Positions 47,018 to 56,785 are shown, counted from the stretch's first letter. The stretch: 64,000 nucleotides of DNA from Aphrocallistes beatrix (GCA_963281255.1 OY725491.1:4328857-4392856), one strand, 5' to 3'. Numbers and translations: made by a program. Notes: generated by a model not told the origin, from the letters alone.

Positions 47018-47520
47018 CAAGCGCGCTTCGCTTGCTTGCGCTGCGCAACTGGCGGACACAAAGTGTCCGCCAGAGGCTCCCTTCGGTCGCCTGGAGGTGA
47101 GATTGGTTAATTATAAGGGAGATAAACATCTCTAAATACGTCTGTCCTACTGTTATAATCTATATCGCATGAAAAATCACCAAGTTTATCAATTTTTAAA
47201 TTTTGATGAGTAATGATGACGTCATAACAGAGTGATGAGTCATCATATTTGGATGAGGTTGTACCATATGTGGAATATGTTAGTATACAGATTCTATTAA
47301 AATTTGAGCCTTCTATCTCCTATAATGGCTGAGTTATGCTCGAATAACTGTATTGCTTAACTTTTTAAAATGTGACAATGACGTCATAATTCCATGATGA
47401 GTCGACATTTTCGTCTGAGCTCAGAACTTACTGGAGCCATAGCCAAAAGACTTCCACATGTCAAAAATCAGCTTTCTGTGCCTGGCAGTTTCTTCAATCA
47501 ATTCGTTACAGATATATAGT
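47018..47520 (+). repeat. Rep-A copy 9
   Basis: A full body. GC-rich block 47018-47095 with CTGGCGGACAC-AAA-GTGTCCGCCAG; TGACGTCA at 47218 and 47382; TGAGTCA at 47237; ends at CAATTCGTTACAG. The outer end ACTATTAAAACTCGATTAAT follows at 47540 and is shared with the next copy. Confidence 0.92.
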
Positions 47521-47586
47521 ATATATATACACACATCCTTACTATTAAAACTCGATTAATGTGTATGTGTGTATATATATTTATAT

Positions 47587-48130
47587 ACAAGCGCGCTTCG
47601 CTTGCTTGTGCTGCGCGGCTGGCGGACACTTCGTGTCCGCCAGAGGCGCCCTTCGGTCGTCTGGAGGTGACATTGGTTAATTATAAGTGAGATATCATCT
47701 TTAAATATGTCCATCTTAGTATTAAAATCGATATCACTGGAAAAAACACCAAATTTGTCAATTTTTAAAATTTTGATGAGTAATGATGACGTCATAGCAA
47801 AGTGATGTGTCATCATTTTTTGATGATAGTTACATCATATGCGAGGCATGTTAGTACACAGATTCTATTAAAATTTCAGCCTTCTATCTCTTATAATGGC
47901 GGAGTTATACCCAAATAACTGTGTTGCTTAACTTTTAAAAATGTGACAATGACGTCATAATTCCATGATGAGTCGACGTTTTCGTCTGAGCTCAGAACTT
48001 ACTGGAGCCATAGCCAAAAGACTCCCACATGCCAAAAATCAGCTTTCTGTGCCGAGCAGTTTCTTCAATCAATTCGTTACAGATATATATATATATATAT
48101 AAACAAACAATAATCGAGTTTTAATAGTAA
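47587..48130 (+). repeat. Rep-A copy 10
   Basis: Head-to-tail with copy 9. The hairpin loop is TTC here (CTGGCGGACAC-TTC-GTGTCCGCCAG). TGACGTCA occurs at 47788 and 47950. It closes with (TA)n and ATAATCGAGTTTTAATAGTA. Confidence 0.92.
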
Positions 48131-48140
48131 GGATATATAT

Positions 48141-48635
48141 CTGTAATTGATTGAAGAAACTGCCGGGCGCAGAAAGCTGATTTTTGGCATGTGAGAGTCT
48201 TTTGGCTATGGCTCCAGTAAGTTCTGAGTTCAGAGCAAAAGTCGACTCATCATGGAATTATGACGTCATTGTCACATTTTAAAAAGTTAAGCAACACAGT
48301 TATTCGGGCATAACTCAGCTATTATAGGAGATAGCAGGCTGAAATTTTAATAGAATCTGTATACTAACACGCCTCACATATGATGCAACTATCATCAAAA
48401 AATGGTGACACATCACTTTGTCATGATGTCATCATTACTCATCAAAATTTGACAAATTTGGTAATTTTCGTGTGATATCGACTTTAAAACTAAGATGGAC
48501 ATATTTAAAGATGATATCTCCCTTATAATTAACCAATGTCACCTTCAGGCGACCGAAGGGAACCTCTGGCTGACACGAAGTTTCCGCCAGCCGCGCAGCG
48601 CAAACAAGCGAAGCGCGCTTGTATACTATATCTTT
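48141..48635 (-). repeat. Rep-A copy 11
   Basis: Inverted relative to copy 10, sharing the outer end between them. It has one intact TGACGTCA (48261); the second site is TGATGTCA. The GC-rich block at 48547-48632 has a partly unpaired stem (GCTGACAC-GAA-GTTTCCGCC). Confidence 0.9.
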
Positions 48636-48639
48636 AACG

Positions 48640-49145
48640 CATTGACTGAAGAAACTGCTATGCACAGAAAGCTGATTTTTGACAGAAAGCTCACCGAAAA
48701 CTGATTCTTGGGAGTATTTTGGCTTAGGATCCACTAAACTCTGATCTCAGATTAAAATGACGACCAATTATGGAATTATGACGTCATTGTCACCTTTTTA
48801 ATAATTAGAAATTTCTGCTTTTCGACTATAACTCATCCGTTTTAGGTGATAGAAGGCTAAATTTTAATATAATGTGTATAGTAATGTAACTCAAATGGTG
48901 TAAACATCATCAAAAAAGGATGACTCATCATTCTGTTATGACGTCATCATTACGCATCAAAAATTTTAAAATTGACAAGTTTGGTGATTTTTCGTGCTAT
49001 ATCGATTATAACAGTAGGACAGACGTATTTAGAGATGCCATCTCCCTTATAATTAATCAATCTGACCCCAGGCGCCCGAAGGGCCATACCGGTGGATACA
49101 AAGCGTCCGCCAGCCGTGCAGCGCAAGCTACGCGCGCTTGTTTCA
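48640..49145 (-). repeat. Rep-A copy 12
   Basis: Same orientation as copy 11, joined without an outer end. TGACGTCA at 48779 and 48940. The GC-rich block at 49070-49142 is diverged (GTGGATACA-AAGC-GTCCGCC). Confidence 0.85.
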
Positions 49146-49312
49146 GTTATTCGACTAGAAATCAGCCATTTTGGGTGATATAATGCTAAAATTTTAATGG
49201 AATGATTATATTAATTAATATATCCTTACTATTAATACTCGATTAATGTGTGTATCCTTACTATTAAAACTCGATTAATGTGTGTGTATATATGTATACT
49301 ATATATATATAT

Positions 49313-49815
49313 CTCTGTAACGAATTGATTGGAGAAACTGCCAGGCGCAGAAAGCTGATTTTTGCCATATGGGAGTCTTTTGGATATGGCTCCAGTAAGT
49401 TCTGAGGTCAGACGAAAATGTCGACTCATCATGGAATTATGGCGTCATTGTCACATTTTTAAAAGTTAAGCAATACAGTTATTTGAGCATTATTCAGCCA
49501 TTATTGGAGATAGAAGGCTGAAATTTAAATAGAATATGTATACTAACATACCTCACATATGATGCAACTATCATCGAAAAAAATGATGACTCATCACTTT
49601 GTTATTACGTCATCATTACTCATCAAAATTTTAAAAATTGGTAAATTTTGTGATTTTTCGTGCGATGTAGATTATAATAGTAGGGCAGACGAATTTTGTG
49701 ATGTTATCTCCCTTATAATTAACCAATGTGACCCCAGGCGACCGAAGGGAGCCTCCGGCGGACACAAAGTGTCCGCCAGCCGCGCAGCGCAAGCAAGCGA
49801 AGCGCGCTTGTCTCA
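49313..49815 (-). repeat. Rep-A copy 13
   Basis: Preceded by two tandem outer ends (ACTATTAATACTCGATTAAT and ACTATTAAAACTCGATTAAT, 49211-49280). The GC-rich block is at 49737-49811 with intact GGCGGACAC-AAA-GTGTCCGCC. The CRE-like boxes have one mismatch each (GGCGTCA, TTACGTCA). Confidence 0.9.
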
Positions 49816-50190
49816 CATATAATACAACTCCCATTAAAAGATGATTACTCATCACTCTGTTATGACGTCATTATTAACCCTACTTTGCCGAGGAATGTTG
49901 AATTGAAATTGAAAGTTAATTCATTTTCAATTGAAATTGAAAATGAAAGTGGGGTCATTTCTATTTATACCTTTGACCCCACGTCAAATTAGGGTTTAGC
50001 ATCAATTGACAAATTGACAAATTTGGTGATTTTTCGACTGATATCGATTATACCAGTAAGACAGACGTAATTTGAGATGTTATCTTTAACTTATACTTCA
50101 TCAATGTGAGCCTAAGGGTCCAAAGGACCCCTCTGGTGGACACAAAATGTCTGCCAGTAGTGTAACGCAAGCAAGCGAAGCGCGCTTGTA
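49816..50190 (-). repeat. Rep-A copy 14, truncated, with a nested MITE
   Basis: It begins mid-body at the ACAACTCCCATTAAAAGATG region, is interrupted by 49877-49995, continues TTAGCATCAATTGACAAATT and ends with a worn GC-rich block at 50106-50190. Confidence 0.85.
49877..49995. mobile_element. Harbinger-like MITE, 119 bp
   Basis: Ends ACCCTACTTTG and CAAATTAGGGT; flanked by the 3-bp duplication TTA, seen by comparison with the uninterrupted Rep-A text at 57385-57400. The centre is a run of AATTGAAATTGAAA and its inverse. A 3-bp TTA duplication fits the PIF/Harbinger class. Confidence 0.7.
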
Positions 50191-50204
50191 TATATATATA
50201 TATA

Positions 50205-50273
50205 CAGTTGAGTTCGCTTATTAGCAAGTTTTTCTCGTGCAAAACCCAACTTGCTAATAAGCGAACTCTACTG
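50205..50273. mobile_element. 69-bp palindromic MITE
   Basis: CAGTTGAGTTCGCTTATTAG and its near-exact reverse complement around a ~17-base loop, flanked by TA within the (TA)n tract between Rep-A copies 14 and 15. Tc1/mariner-type by target site. Confidence 0.8.
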
Positions 50274-50288
50274 TATATATATATATAC

Positions 50289-50782
50289 AAGCGCGCTTCG
50301 CGCTTGCTTGCGCTGCGCGGCTGGCGGACACTTCGTGTCCGCCGGAGGCTCCCTTCGGTCGCCTGGAGGTGACATTGGTTAATTATATGGGAGATATCAT
50401 CTCTAAATATATCCATCTTAGTTTTAAAACCGATATCACGCGATAAAACACCAAATTTGTCAATTTTTAAAATTTTGATGAGTAATGATGACGTCATAGC
50501 AAAGTGATGAGTCATCATTTTTTGATGATGGTTGTATCATATGTGAGACGTGTTAGTATACAGATTCTATTAAAATTACAGCCTTCTATCTCCTATAATG
50601 GTTGAGTTATGCCCGAATAACTGTGTTGCTTAACTTTTAAAAATGTGACAATGACGTCATAATTCCATGATGAGTCGACATTTTGATCTGAGCTCAGAAC
50701 TTACTGGAGCCATAGCCAAAAGACTCCCACATGCCAAAAATCAGCTTTGTGTGCCCGGCAGTTTCTTCAATCAATTCGTTAC

Positions 50783-50813
<31 letters not shown>

Positions 50814-50850
50814 AACAAACAATAATCGAGTTTTAATAGTAAGGATATAT
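50289..50850 (+). repeat. Rep-A copy 15
   Basis: A full body. The GC-rich block carries an extra CGCTTGCTT unit, then GGCGGACAC-TTC-GTGTCCGCC. TGACGTCA at 50489 and 50651, TGAGTCA at 50508. It ends with (TA)n, AATAATCGAGTTTTAATAGT and AAGGATA. Confidence 0.92.
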
Positions 50851-50853
50851 ATA

Positions 50854-51740
50854 CAGGGGCATTCAATAAATACTAATCACTAAATATATTTCAATGAGAG
50901 AGTATTACTAACCCAGTCGACTCAATGCAATTATATACAACCATATTTCAACTCTATAACAAAAACATTATTTCCCGAGTAACAGTGATTTTAGATATCT
51001 ACATTTTGGACTATCATATTTTGCATGGCTTCTTGTCCTAATTACTCTGAAATTGAGCAACGGACGTATGTCAAATTTCGCATTATCCTCGAAATCCCTC
51101 CAAAGTCTATTTATGAGGAGCTGGTAATGATATGTGGAGAAGATTCTCTATCATATTCAACTGTCAGAAGGTGGGTAAACCTCTTCAGGGAAGGCAGGGC
51201 CTCTGTCCAAGACGCCCCTCGTCCTGGAGCACCAAAACTGGCGGCCAACAGTGACAAATTGAGTGAGGTAAAGGAATACGTCGACTCTTTCCCCCATTCT
51301 TCGGTTGTGGACGTAGCTAACAATGTTGCCATTTCAACGGGAAGTGCACACGCGATTCTGAAGTCGGAGTTGGAACTGAGGAAGGTCCAAGTGCGATGGG
51401 TACCACATTGCCTGACTTCTCCACAAAAGGCCGCTAGACTCCAAATGGCCAAGGAAAACCTCACAATCTATGAACGGTGTGACCCAAGACGGTTATTAGA
51501 GATAGTAACAGGGGATGAAACTTGGATACAATTCAAGCCACCGATCAGAAAACAAGATGGCAGGGTATGGCTGAAAAAAAGGAGAGGTGCCCCCAGCTGT
51601 TTGTGTGTCCGACTTTCGTGCCCCGAAGGTCTTATACTGTATATTTTTCGATGGGCTAGGGCCTGTAGCCCAGATCACTGTTCCCAAAGGCCAAACACTT
51701 ACTGGACAATTCTAATAAAATTTTTGCATCAATCTATACA
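50854..51740 (+). mobile_element. Mariner-like transposon, 3' truncated
   Basis: The left end CAGGGGCATTCAATAAATAC follows TA. A transposase frame starts at 51025. The right end is missing: at ~51740-51770 the sequence passes into Rep-A body text. The original target was the outer edge of Rep-A copy 15. Confidence 0.8.
51025..51720 (+). pseudogene. Mariner-family transposase, N-terminal two thirds
   Basis: MASCPNYSEIEQRTYVKFRI leads a helix-turn-helix region with YSTVRRWVNLFREGRASVQD (residues ~35-60), the SETMAR/mariner arrangement. The first catalytic Asp is in VTGDETWI (~residue 160). A frame change near 51590, after KKRRGAPS, is followed in the next frame by CVSDFRAPKVLYCIFFDGLG and PVAQITVPKGQTLTGQF, then a stop. 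The region of the second and third catalytic Asp is lost with the 3' end. Inactive. Full-length members have ~345 residues. Confidence 0.85.
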
Positions 51741-51764
51741 TCGCTCATTTCTATGCAAAGCTTT

Positions 51765-52135
51765 TTTTGTATTTTGGAGTCTTATGGCTATGGCCCCATT
51801 ATATTCTGAGCTCAGACAAAAATATCAAATCTCATGGAACTATGACTTCATCGTCACCTTTTTTATTGTTAAAATTTTCAGTTTTCGACTATAACTCAGC
51901 CATTTCAAGTTATAGAAAGCTGAAATATTAATTGACTGTACATTAATATTCTTCAAATATGATATAGTAACCTTAAATTGATGACTCATCACTTTGTAAT
52001 GACGTCACCATTACGCATCAAAAATTGACAAATTTTGTTTTTCTAGTGATCTCGATCATAGTAGTACGACATAAGTATTTCAAGATGTTATCTACCTTAA
52101 AATAAATCAATTTGAGACTAGGAGCCCTAAGGATA
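51765..52135 (-). repeat. Rep-A copy 16, partial
   Basis: It runs from TTGGAGTCTTATGGCTATGG through GACGTCACC (51998) to GAGACTAGGAGCCCTAAGG. The outer end is lost at the mariner junction, and the GC-rich block is reduced to the second-hairpin trace. Confidence 0.8.
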
Positions 52136-52157
52136 TTTGTTCCCTTTGCCATCTTTC

Positions 52158-52439
52158 TCAACTGTCGCATAAATCCGCTGCGATTAAAAGTTGTGATATA
52201 ATAGCGCTTGACGGCTCTTCATTTTTAGTTGGACCGTGCTGTTCCTCTATGCTTTTGCTTGTCTTTATTGATTGTAACTTCAGTTGCCTGATTAACAGGA
52301 ATGCGTCAAATTGATTATCGCCAGATATTTGAACACTGAAGCATCCATTTTTCATAGCATTATATATCCCCAGATGATCTCTACTGGGCGATTGGTTACT
52401 GTAGATAATAGGCAGAAAAGTATATAGGAGTGTGATCAT
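52158..52439 (-). pseudogene. Possible P-element transposase C-terminal remnant
   Basis: A 93-codon minus-strand frame contains SNQSPSRDHLGIYNAMKNGC, then GDNQFDAFLLIRQLKLQSIK. The order SxDHL, ~15 residues, QF, ~7 residues, a Leu-rich helix recalls the SQDHLExFF...QF...L segment of P-element and THAP9 transposases. The match is short and the key Glu after DHL is Gly. No P-type terminal repeat was seen beside it. May be chance. Confidence 0.2.
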
Positions 52440-52653
52440 AAACTCCTTTAACTAAAAACTGTAGGCATCAATCTCGAGTTCTGGAACTTGGGTCCATTGT
52501 GTATTACCGATACGAGCGTTTCTCATTATCCAGTTAGTAATGAAAATGTATTATTGCTAAATGGGAAGTCGTACTTTTGGAGTCCATTGGTCAAGTTCAC
52601 AGATTTAAGATAAATTTTGGCGTTATTCTGACTTGTTTTAAAGACATTTGTAG

Positions 52654-53132
52654 CAGCGCCGGCGCCACCGTCCGGTTGATTCGGTTTTCACCGGACCACT
52701 TCTAAGAAAAAGCTAAAGTGGTCCGGTTAGGTCAGTTAGTTCCGGTTGTTGCGTTTATAGTACAATATGTTAGATTATACACTTCATTCAATAGGATTGA
52801 ATGAAGTGTACATCTTGTAAGAAAGAGTGTTGACTGTACTAAAGTAGTAATGTCATGACAACTGTTTACTATTAGTGTAGAACCAAATGTTTTTTACATA
52901 TTTACTCGTCTCTTAAACCTCTATTATTTGATTAACCTAGGTAAATTTCAAACTTTATATGGCTTGTTTTCATTCTCTTTTTTAGTCACTCTTATTTGTA
53001 ATATTAATTATGTGTTCGTATAAGACTATAAGTTATTAATGAGTCACATCCTATTATCCTACATCTGATTGAACCTGAACTTTCATAGATAGGTTCAACC
53101 GGACCACTTCAAATGAGGTGGCGCCGGCCCTG
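52654..53132. mobile_element. hAT-like element, 479 bp, CAGCGCCGGCGCCACC ends
   Basis: CAGCGCCGGCGCCACC at the left and GGTGGCGCCGGCCCTG at the right. AACCGGACCACTTC or its complement recurs near both ends. Flanks share only TGTAG, so the 8-bp duplication is not clean. No transposase frame. Confidence 0.75.
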
Positions 53133-53269
53133 TGTAGGTGATAATTATTAACGTATAATTTTAGAGGAAAATTAAGAAGAAGATGCGAACAATTTAAAAT
53201 TTCTGATGTAATGTTATCATTCCAGCGTTGCCATGAAAACATATTTTACCATTTGACATTCAAATTTTG

Positions 53270-53660
53270 ACGAGATCTGATAGGATATAGGCTATTTTTT
53301 ATTAGCTCTTAATACATCTCCAAAACCTTAAGATTTAACGTTATCATGGTTTTAAAGATATAAGCTCAAATGGCAAAATAGGTTTTTTATTTCACTGCTG
53401 GAATGTAATAACATTCCATTAGAAATTTCAAATTTTATTAATGATGCATTAAAAGTGTTTAAAACTGATCAGACTATCTCTAAAAAATATCCATAGCCCT
53501 CTGTTATATAAGGCCTACCATCTAAATCTCAAAGATGGACCAGGGTTGCGGTCGAAGATGGTTGAACAGAGATGAATTCCCTACAATCATTAACCAGGAA
53601 GAATAGGGCTTAGGAATGTATTACCAGCATGTACAAATATGGTGCCAAGTACCAATTTAA
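53270..53660. mobile_element. FB-1 type foldback remnant
   Basis: 53490-53660 resembles the outer arm of the 61588 copy (ATATAAGGCCTACCATC, GGCTTAGGAATGTATTACCA, GCATGTACAAATATGGTG). 53270-53480 resembles the inner arm. One half of the foldback is missing. Confidence 0.5.
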
Positions 53661-53850
53661 ATTGCTAAATAGTTATGACTTTGTTTTCATGTATTAATTC
53701 AATTGCCTTCGATGCCACCCATGCGATATTTTTTATAATACAAGCCTTATTATAACGTAGGTTATAATAAGGCAAGACGACGTATGGGAAAACGGAAATT
53801 TCGACGCCTGTACATTGCATCGCCGGAAAATTGACTGGGCACAACTTTAA

Positions 53851-54614
53851 ATGTATTGCCATCTTCATACCAATTACTTGAGTCAGGCAAAAGAGAGAGC
53901 ATTTGAAGAGTACCAAATACCAAAAAGCTGTCAGTATTGTGAATTTATGGACGATATAGTAAAAACTTGTACTTTAGAATTAAAATTTATAGTCCTCATG
54001 TTGTTAAGAAGCCAATACCGGAGATTAGAGACATCGGAATGGATGGCATTGAGAGCAGATTTCACAGATGTACTAGATTCGAGTTTAAAAGAAAGAAATT
54101 TGAGTATCATTGGCATAGCAATGCATGTCGGTGAGGTGAGACTTAATGATATCAAAGAGCGGGCTGGTATAAAGTGGGAAGAATGGTTTGGGTTCAGTCG
54201 CAGAGATATGATTTGAACCAAGAGAAGGAATTGTCACAAATTCCGAAATGTGTACGAAGGCGTGTTATTAGAATAGTATGGTCAACGGTACCTATTGCAG
54301 GGCTGAGTTCCAAAAGGACGAGAAGTGTGACATGCCTTTGGTTCATGTTGAGGAGAATGTCGTTGGTTCCTTCAGGAGCGCAGTCTCAGTGCTGTGATGT
54401 TTACGATAAGCAGACTGCGTCCTGGGAAGCTGTAATTTTAGACGGGAATATTAGGTTAATCAGAGGACGATTGTTCGCGGAGATAAGGTCGAGATTAGGA
54501 TTTTGGAGCTTGCGTTGGATGATTGCGACACCTTCTGAAAGGATATCTTACGAAATGATATCACGCCGAAAGACGAAAAATCAGAAAATGTTCAAAAAAC
54601 CTAGAATAAACTGA
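53851..54614 (+). other. Overlapping open frames, family not recognised
   Basis: Two plus-strand frames, 121 codons (FEEYQIPKSCQYCEFMDDIV ... LRLETSEWMALRADF-like) and 146 codons (CDVYDKQTASWEAVILDGNI, RLIRGRLFAEIRSRL), overlap by 43 bases. A third frame near 54480-54700 reads EIRILELALDDCDTF and SENVQKT with stops between. Composition is protein-like, but no motif allows a family call. Probably a decayed coding segment of a mobile element or host gene; chance cannot be excluded. Confidence 0.3.
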
Positions 54615-54739
54615 AATATTCAAGTGATAGATTAAATGCAAAAGAAAATATATCAGAGGCATGTAAATTTATTGATGAACCAACTTTACAATTATATTAG
54701 TTATCCTATTAAAGCTTTACTCAACTATTTGAGTTTAAT

Positions 54740-54893
54740 AGATTGCAAGCACACTTCGCTTGCATGCGCTGCGCGGCTGGTGGAGTCGACATTTTCGTCT
54801 GAGGTCAGAACTTCGTGGAGCCATAGCCAAAAGACTTCCTCCCACATTCCAAGCTTTCTGTGTCTGACAGTTTCTTCAATCAATTCGCTACAG
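54740..54893 (+). repeat. Rep-A copy 17, left part, internally deleted
   Basis: The GC-rich start GCAAGCACACTTCGCTTGC up to GCGCGGCTGGTGG joins directly to AGTCGACATTTTCGTCTGAG, skipping the CRE-bearing body. The end CAATTCGCTACAG is the target of the P-like element; the remaining outer end is at 57096-57150. Confidence 0.8.
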
Positions 54894-55149
54894 CATAGCA
54901 TTCTATATACTAAGGCAATGGTACTCACCAAAAAATTAGTACCATGGATTGGTTAAATACTTCAAAACCAATAATTTTGATATTGTAGATATTTCAATTT
55001 TCCATCAATTTAGGCATTCACCCACCCTGACAAACTAACTATTATATCAGAACAATTGAAATGAGATATATTATTTGGTTTTTAATGCACATAGTCGAAT
55101 TATTTAATACTTAATACATACAAAATATCAAAAGAATAGTTAATCACAA

Positions 55150-55725
55150 TATTGAGACTTGAGGGACAGACTTGACTTAGCTTGAGGGACAGACTTGAGT
55201 TAGCTTGAGAGAGACTTGACTTAGCTTGAGGGACAGACTTGAGTTAGCTTGAGAGAGACTTGACTTAGCTTGAGGGATAGACTTGAGTTAGCTTGAGAGA
55301 GACTTGACTTAGCTTGAGAGACAGACTTGACTTAGCTTGAGGGACAGACTTGAGTTAGCTTGAGAGAGACTTGACTTAGCTTGAGAGACAGACTTGACTT
55401 AGCTTGAGGGACAGACTTGACTTAGCTTGAGGGACAGACTTGACTTAGCTTGAGGGACAGACTTGACTTAGCTTGAGAGACAGACTTGACTTAGCTTGAG
55501 AGACAGACTTGACTTAGCTTGAGAGACAGACTTGACTTAGCTTGAGGGACAGACTTGACTTAGCTTGAGAGACAGACTTGACTTAGCTTGAGGGACAGAC
55601 TTGACTTAGCTTGAGAGAGACTTGACTTAGCTTGAGGGATAGACTTGAGTTAGCTTGAGAGAGACTTGACTTAGCTTGAGGGACAGACTTGACTTGACTT
55701 GACTTGAGACCTGAGACTTGAGGCA
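55150..55725. repeat. 23-bp minisatellite, ~25 units
   Basis: The unit is ACAGACTTGACTTAGCTTGA plus GGG or GAG. Variants drop the ACA, giving GAGAGAGACTTGA, or have TGAGTTAGC for TGACTTAGC; these alternate in the left and right flanks to form a 44-bp higher-order unit, while the centre (~55400-55610) is more uniform. It collapses at the right into TGACTTGACTTGACTTGAG. It lies inside the P-like element. Confidence 0.93.
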
Positions 55726-56050
55726 TCATAAGGGAACAATATACTTCTACAAGGTACTAAGGAACAATCACACTCCGGAGTTTCAATAGAATATAGTCAC
55801 ACATTCCGGACTTCTACAGTCTGTGAAGTTGACTAAATAAACAAAGAATATAGTAAATTAGTTCTTGAATTTAGCCAGTTTACTATTCTCTTGTTTCAAT
55901 ACTAGTGCATTATATATAGGTCTTAACTTTATTAGAAGTGTATACAATTTTCTAGTTCCATAGTAGCACATGCCAAATGAATAATATTAGTACGGGAAGA
56001 GCCAGAATAAATCTTTTAAATTTCTGCTGAGGGTGCAGATACATCGTCGT

Positions 56051-56204
56051 CATAGGCGTAACTCCAGGGGTGGCAGGGGTAGCGTGCCACCACAGACCTA
56101 AATGTTATGTTGACTTGGGGTGACATGCCACATTAGTTTGATATATGTTTACAACTCTCGCCACCCCAGCTAACCATGAAAAAATCAAAATACTTACGCC
56201 TATG
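56051..56204. mobile_element. hAT MITE, 154 bp, CATAGGCGTAA ends
   Basis: CATAGGCGTAACTCCAGGGG at the left and TACTTACGCCTATG at the right, flanked by ATCGTCGT (56043-56050 and 56205-56212). It contains the paired GTGGCAGGGGTAGC and GCCACCCCAGCTA blocks. Inserted in the P-like element. Confidence 0.92.
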
Positions 56205-56378
56205 ATCGTCGTTAAACGACTATTCTTCCCTACCCAATTCACATTGAACATTTCCTAAACATCATTAACGAATTTCAAGAACTCAACAGTTTAGTTCTGG
56301 TCTACACTGTTCTTATCCATGATATAAGCTAACAGTCCGGCTGAAGTTGACTAATATAAAATCTTAAGGGCCAAAATT

Positions 56379-56437
56379 ACATTTCGCCTTTCCAACCTGA
56401 CAACCAGCAGGCTTGTTAGGTTGGAAAGGCGAAATGT
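56379..56437. repeat. 20-bp perfect hairpin
   Basis: Arms 56379-56398 (ACATTTCGCCTTTCCAACCT) and 56418-56437 are exact reverse complements around 19 bases. Inside the P-like element; could be a very short MITE. Confidence 0.8.
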
Positions 56438-56658
56438 CCCGATGTTAATTTGGAGCACGTTTAGTTAAATTGCACTTGTCCGAATTATAAAAAAGGTATT
56501 TATGCCCACGTTTTTGTAGTAACGGGGATTGCATTTACTAAATTTGGGGAAGGCAACACTTTTTCTTGGTCTTTTAAATTCAGTCAATTGTTTCTACCCA
56601 ACTTGAGTATGTATATGCATGATTCTAGAATAATTAACTACATTACTTAAGAAATCAC

Positions 56659-56785
56659 TCACCCGTCTTGGAATGGCTCGATACCATTTTCACGAAGAGC
56701 ACCATCTTTAGGAAATTGAAAAATGAAGTGTTCTACTCCTCTGTAATTGGAAGTCGAGTCAGGCACGAGACAAGACATCTTGTCC
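56659..56785 (-). pseudogene. THAP zinc-finger exon with one frameshift
   Basis: From ATG at ~56780 the minus strand reads MSCLVPDSTSNYRGVEHFIF, then QFPKDGALRE. These match the THAP start: Cys of the C2CH finger, then the FPKD-xxLRxxW segment. Cys 2 is replaced by Ser (DST). After LRE the frame runs wrong; one base over it reads WYRAIPRR and meets a clean splice donor CGG|GTGAGTG at 56663-56660. So the exon border is preserved although the frame is not. THAP domains bind DNA and stand at the N-terminus of P-element and THAP9 transposases, in keeping with the surrounding TIRs. The downstream exons with the rest of the finger and the catalytic domain are not present. Confidence 0.72.

Noticed and set aside
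47040-47080. GC-rich hairpin as an intrinsic transcription terminator
   Set aside because: It recurs within a dispersed eukaryotic repeat, lacks a consistent U-tract, and no bacterial genes are present.
48435-50518. Several frames of 70-156 codons in the Rep-A cluster
   Set aside because: They follow the repeat consensus on both strands, differ in frame between copies, and consist largely of hairpin-encoded CAARL/PRSA-type residues.
55150-55725. Regular ~23-bp repeats resembling a CRISPR array
   Set aside because: Units follow each other directly with no unique spacers, and the setting is eukaryotic; it is a minisatellite.
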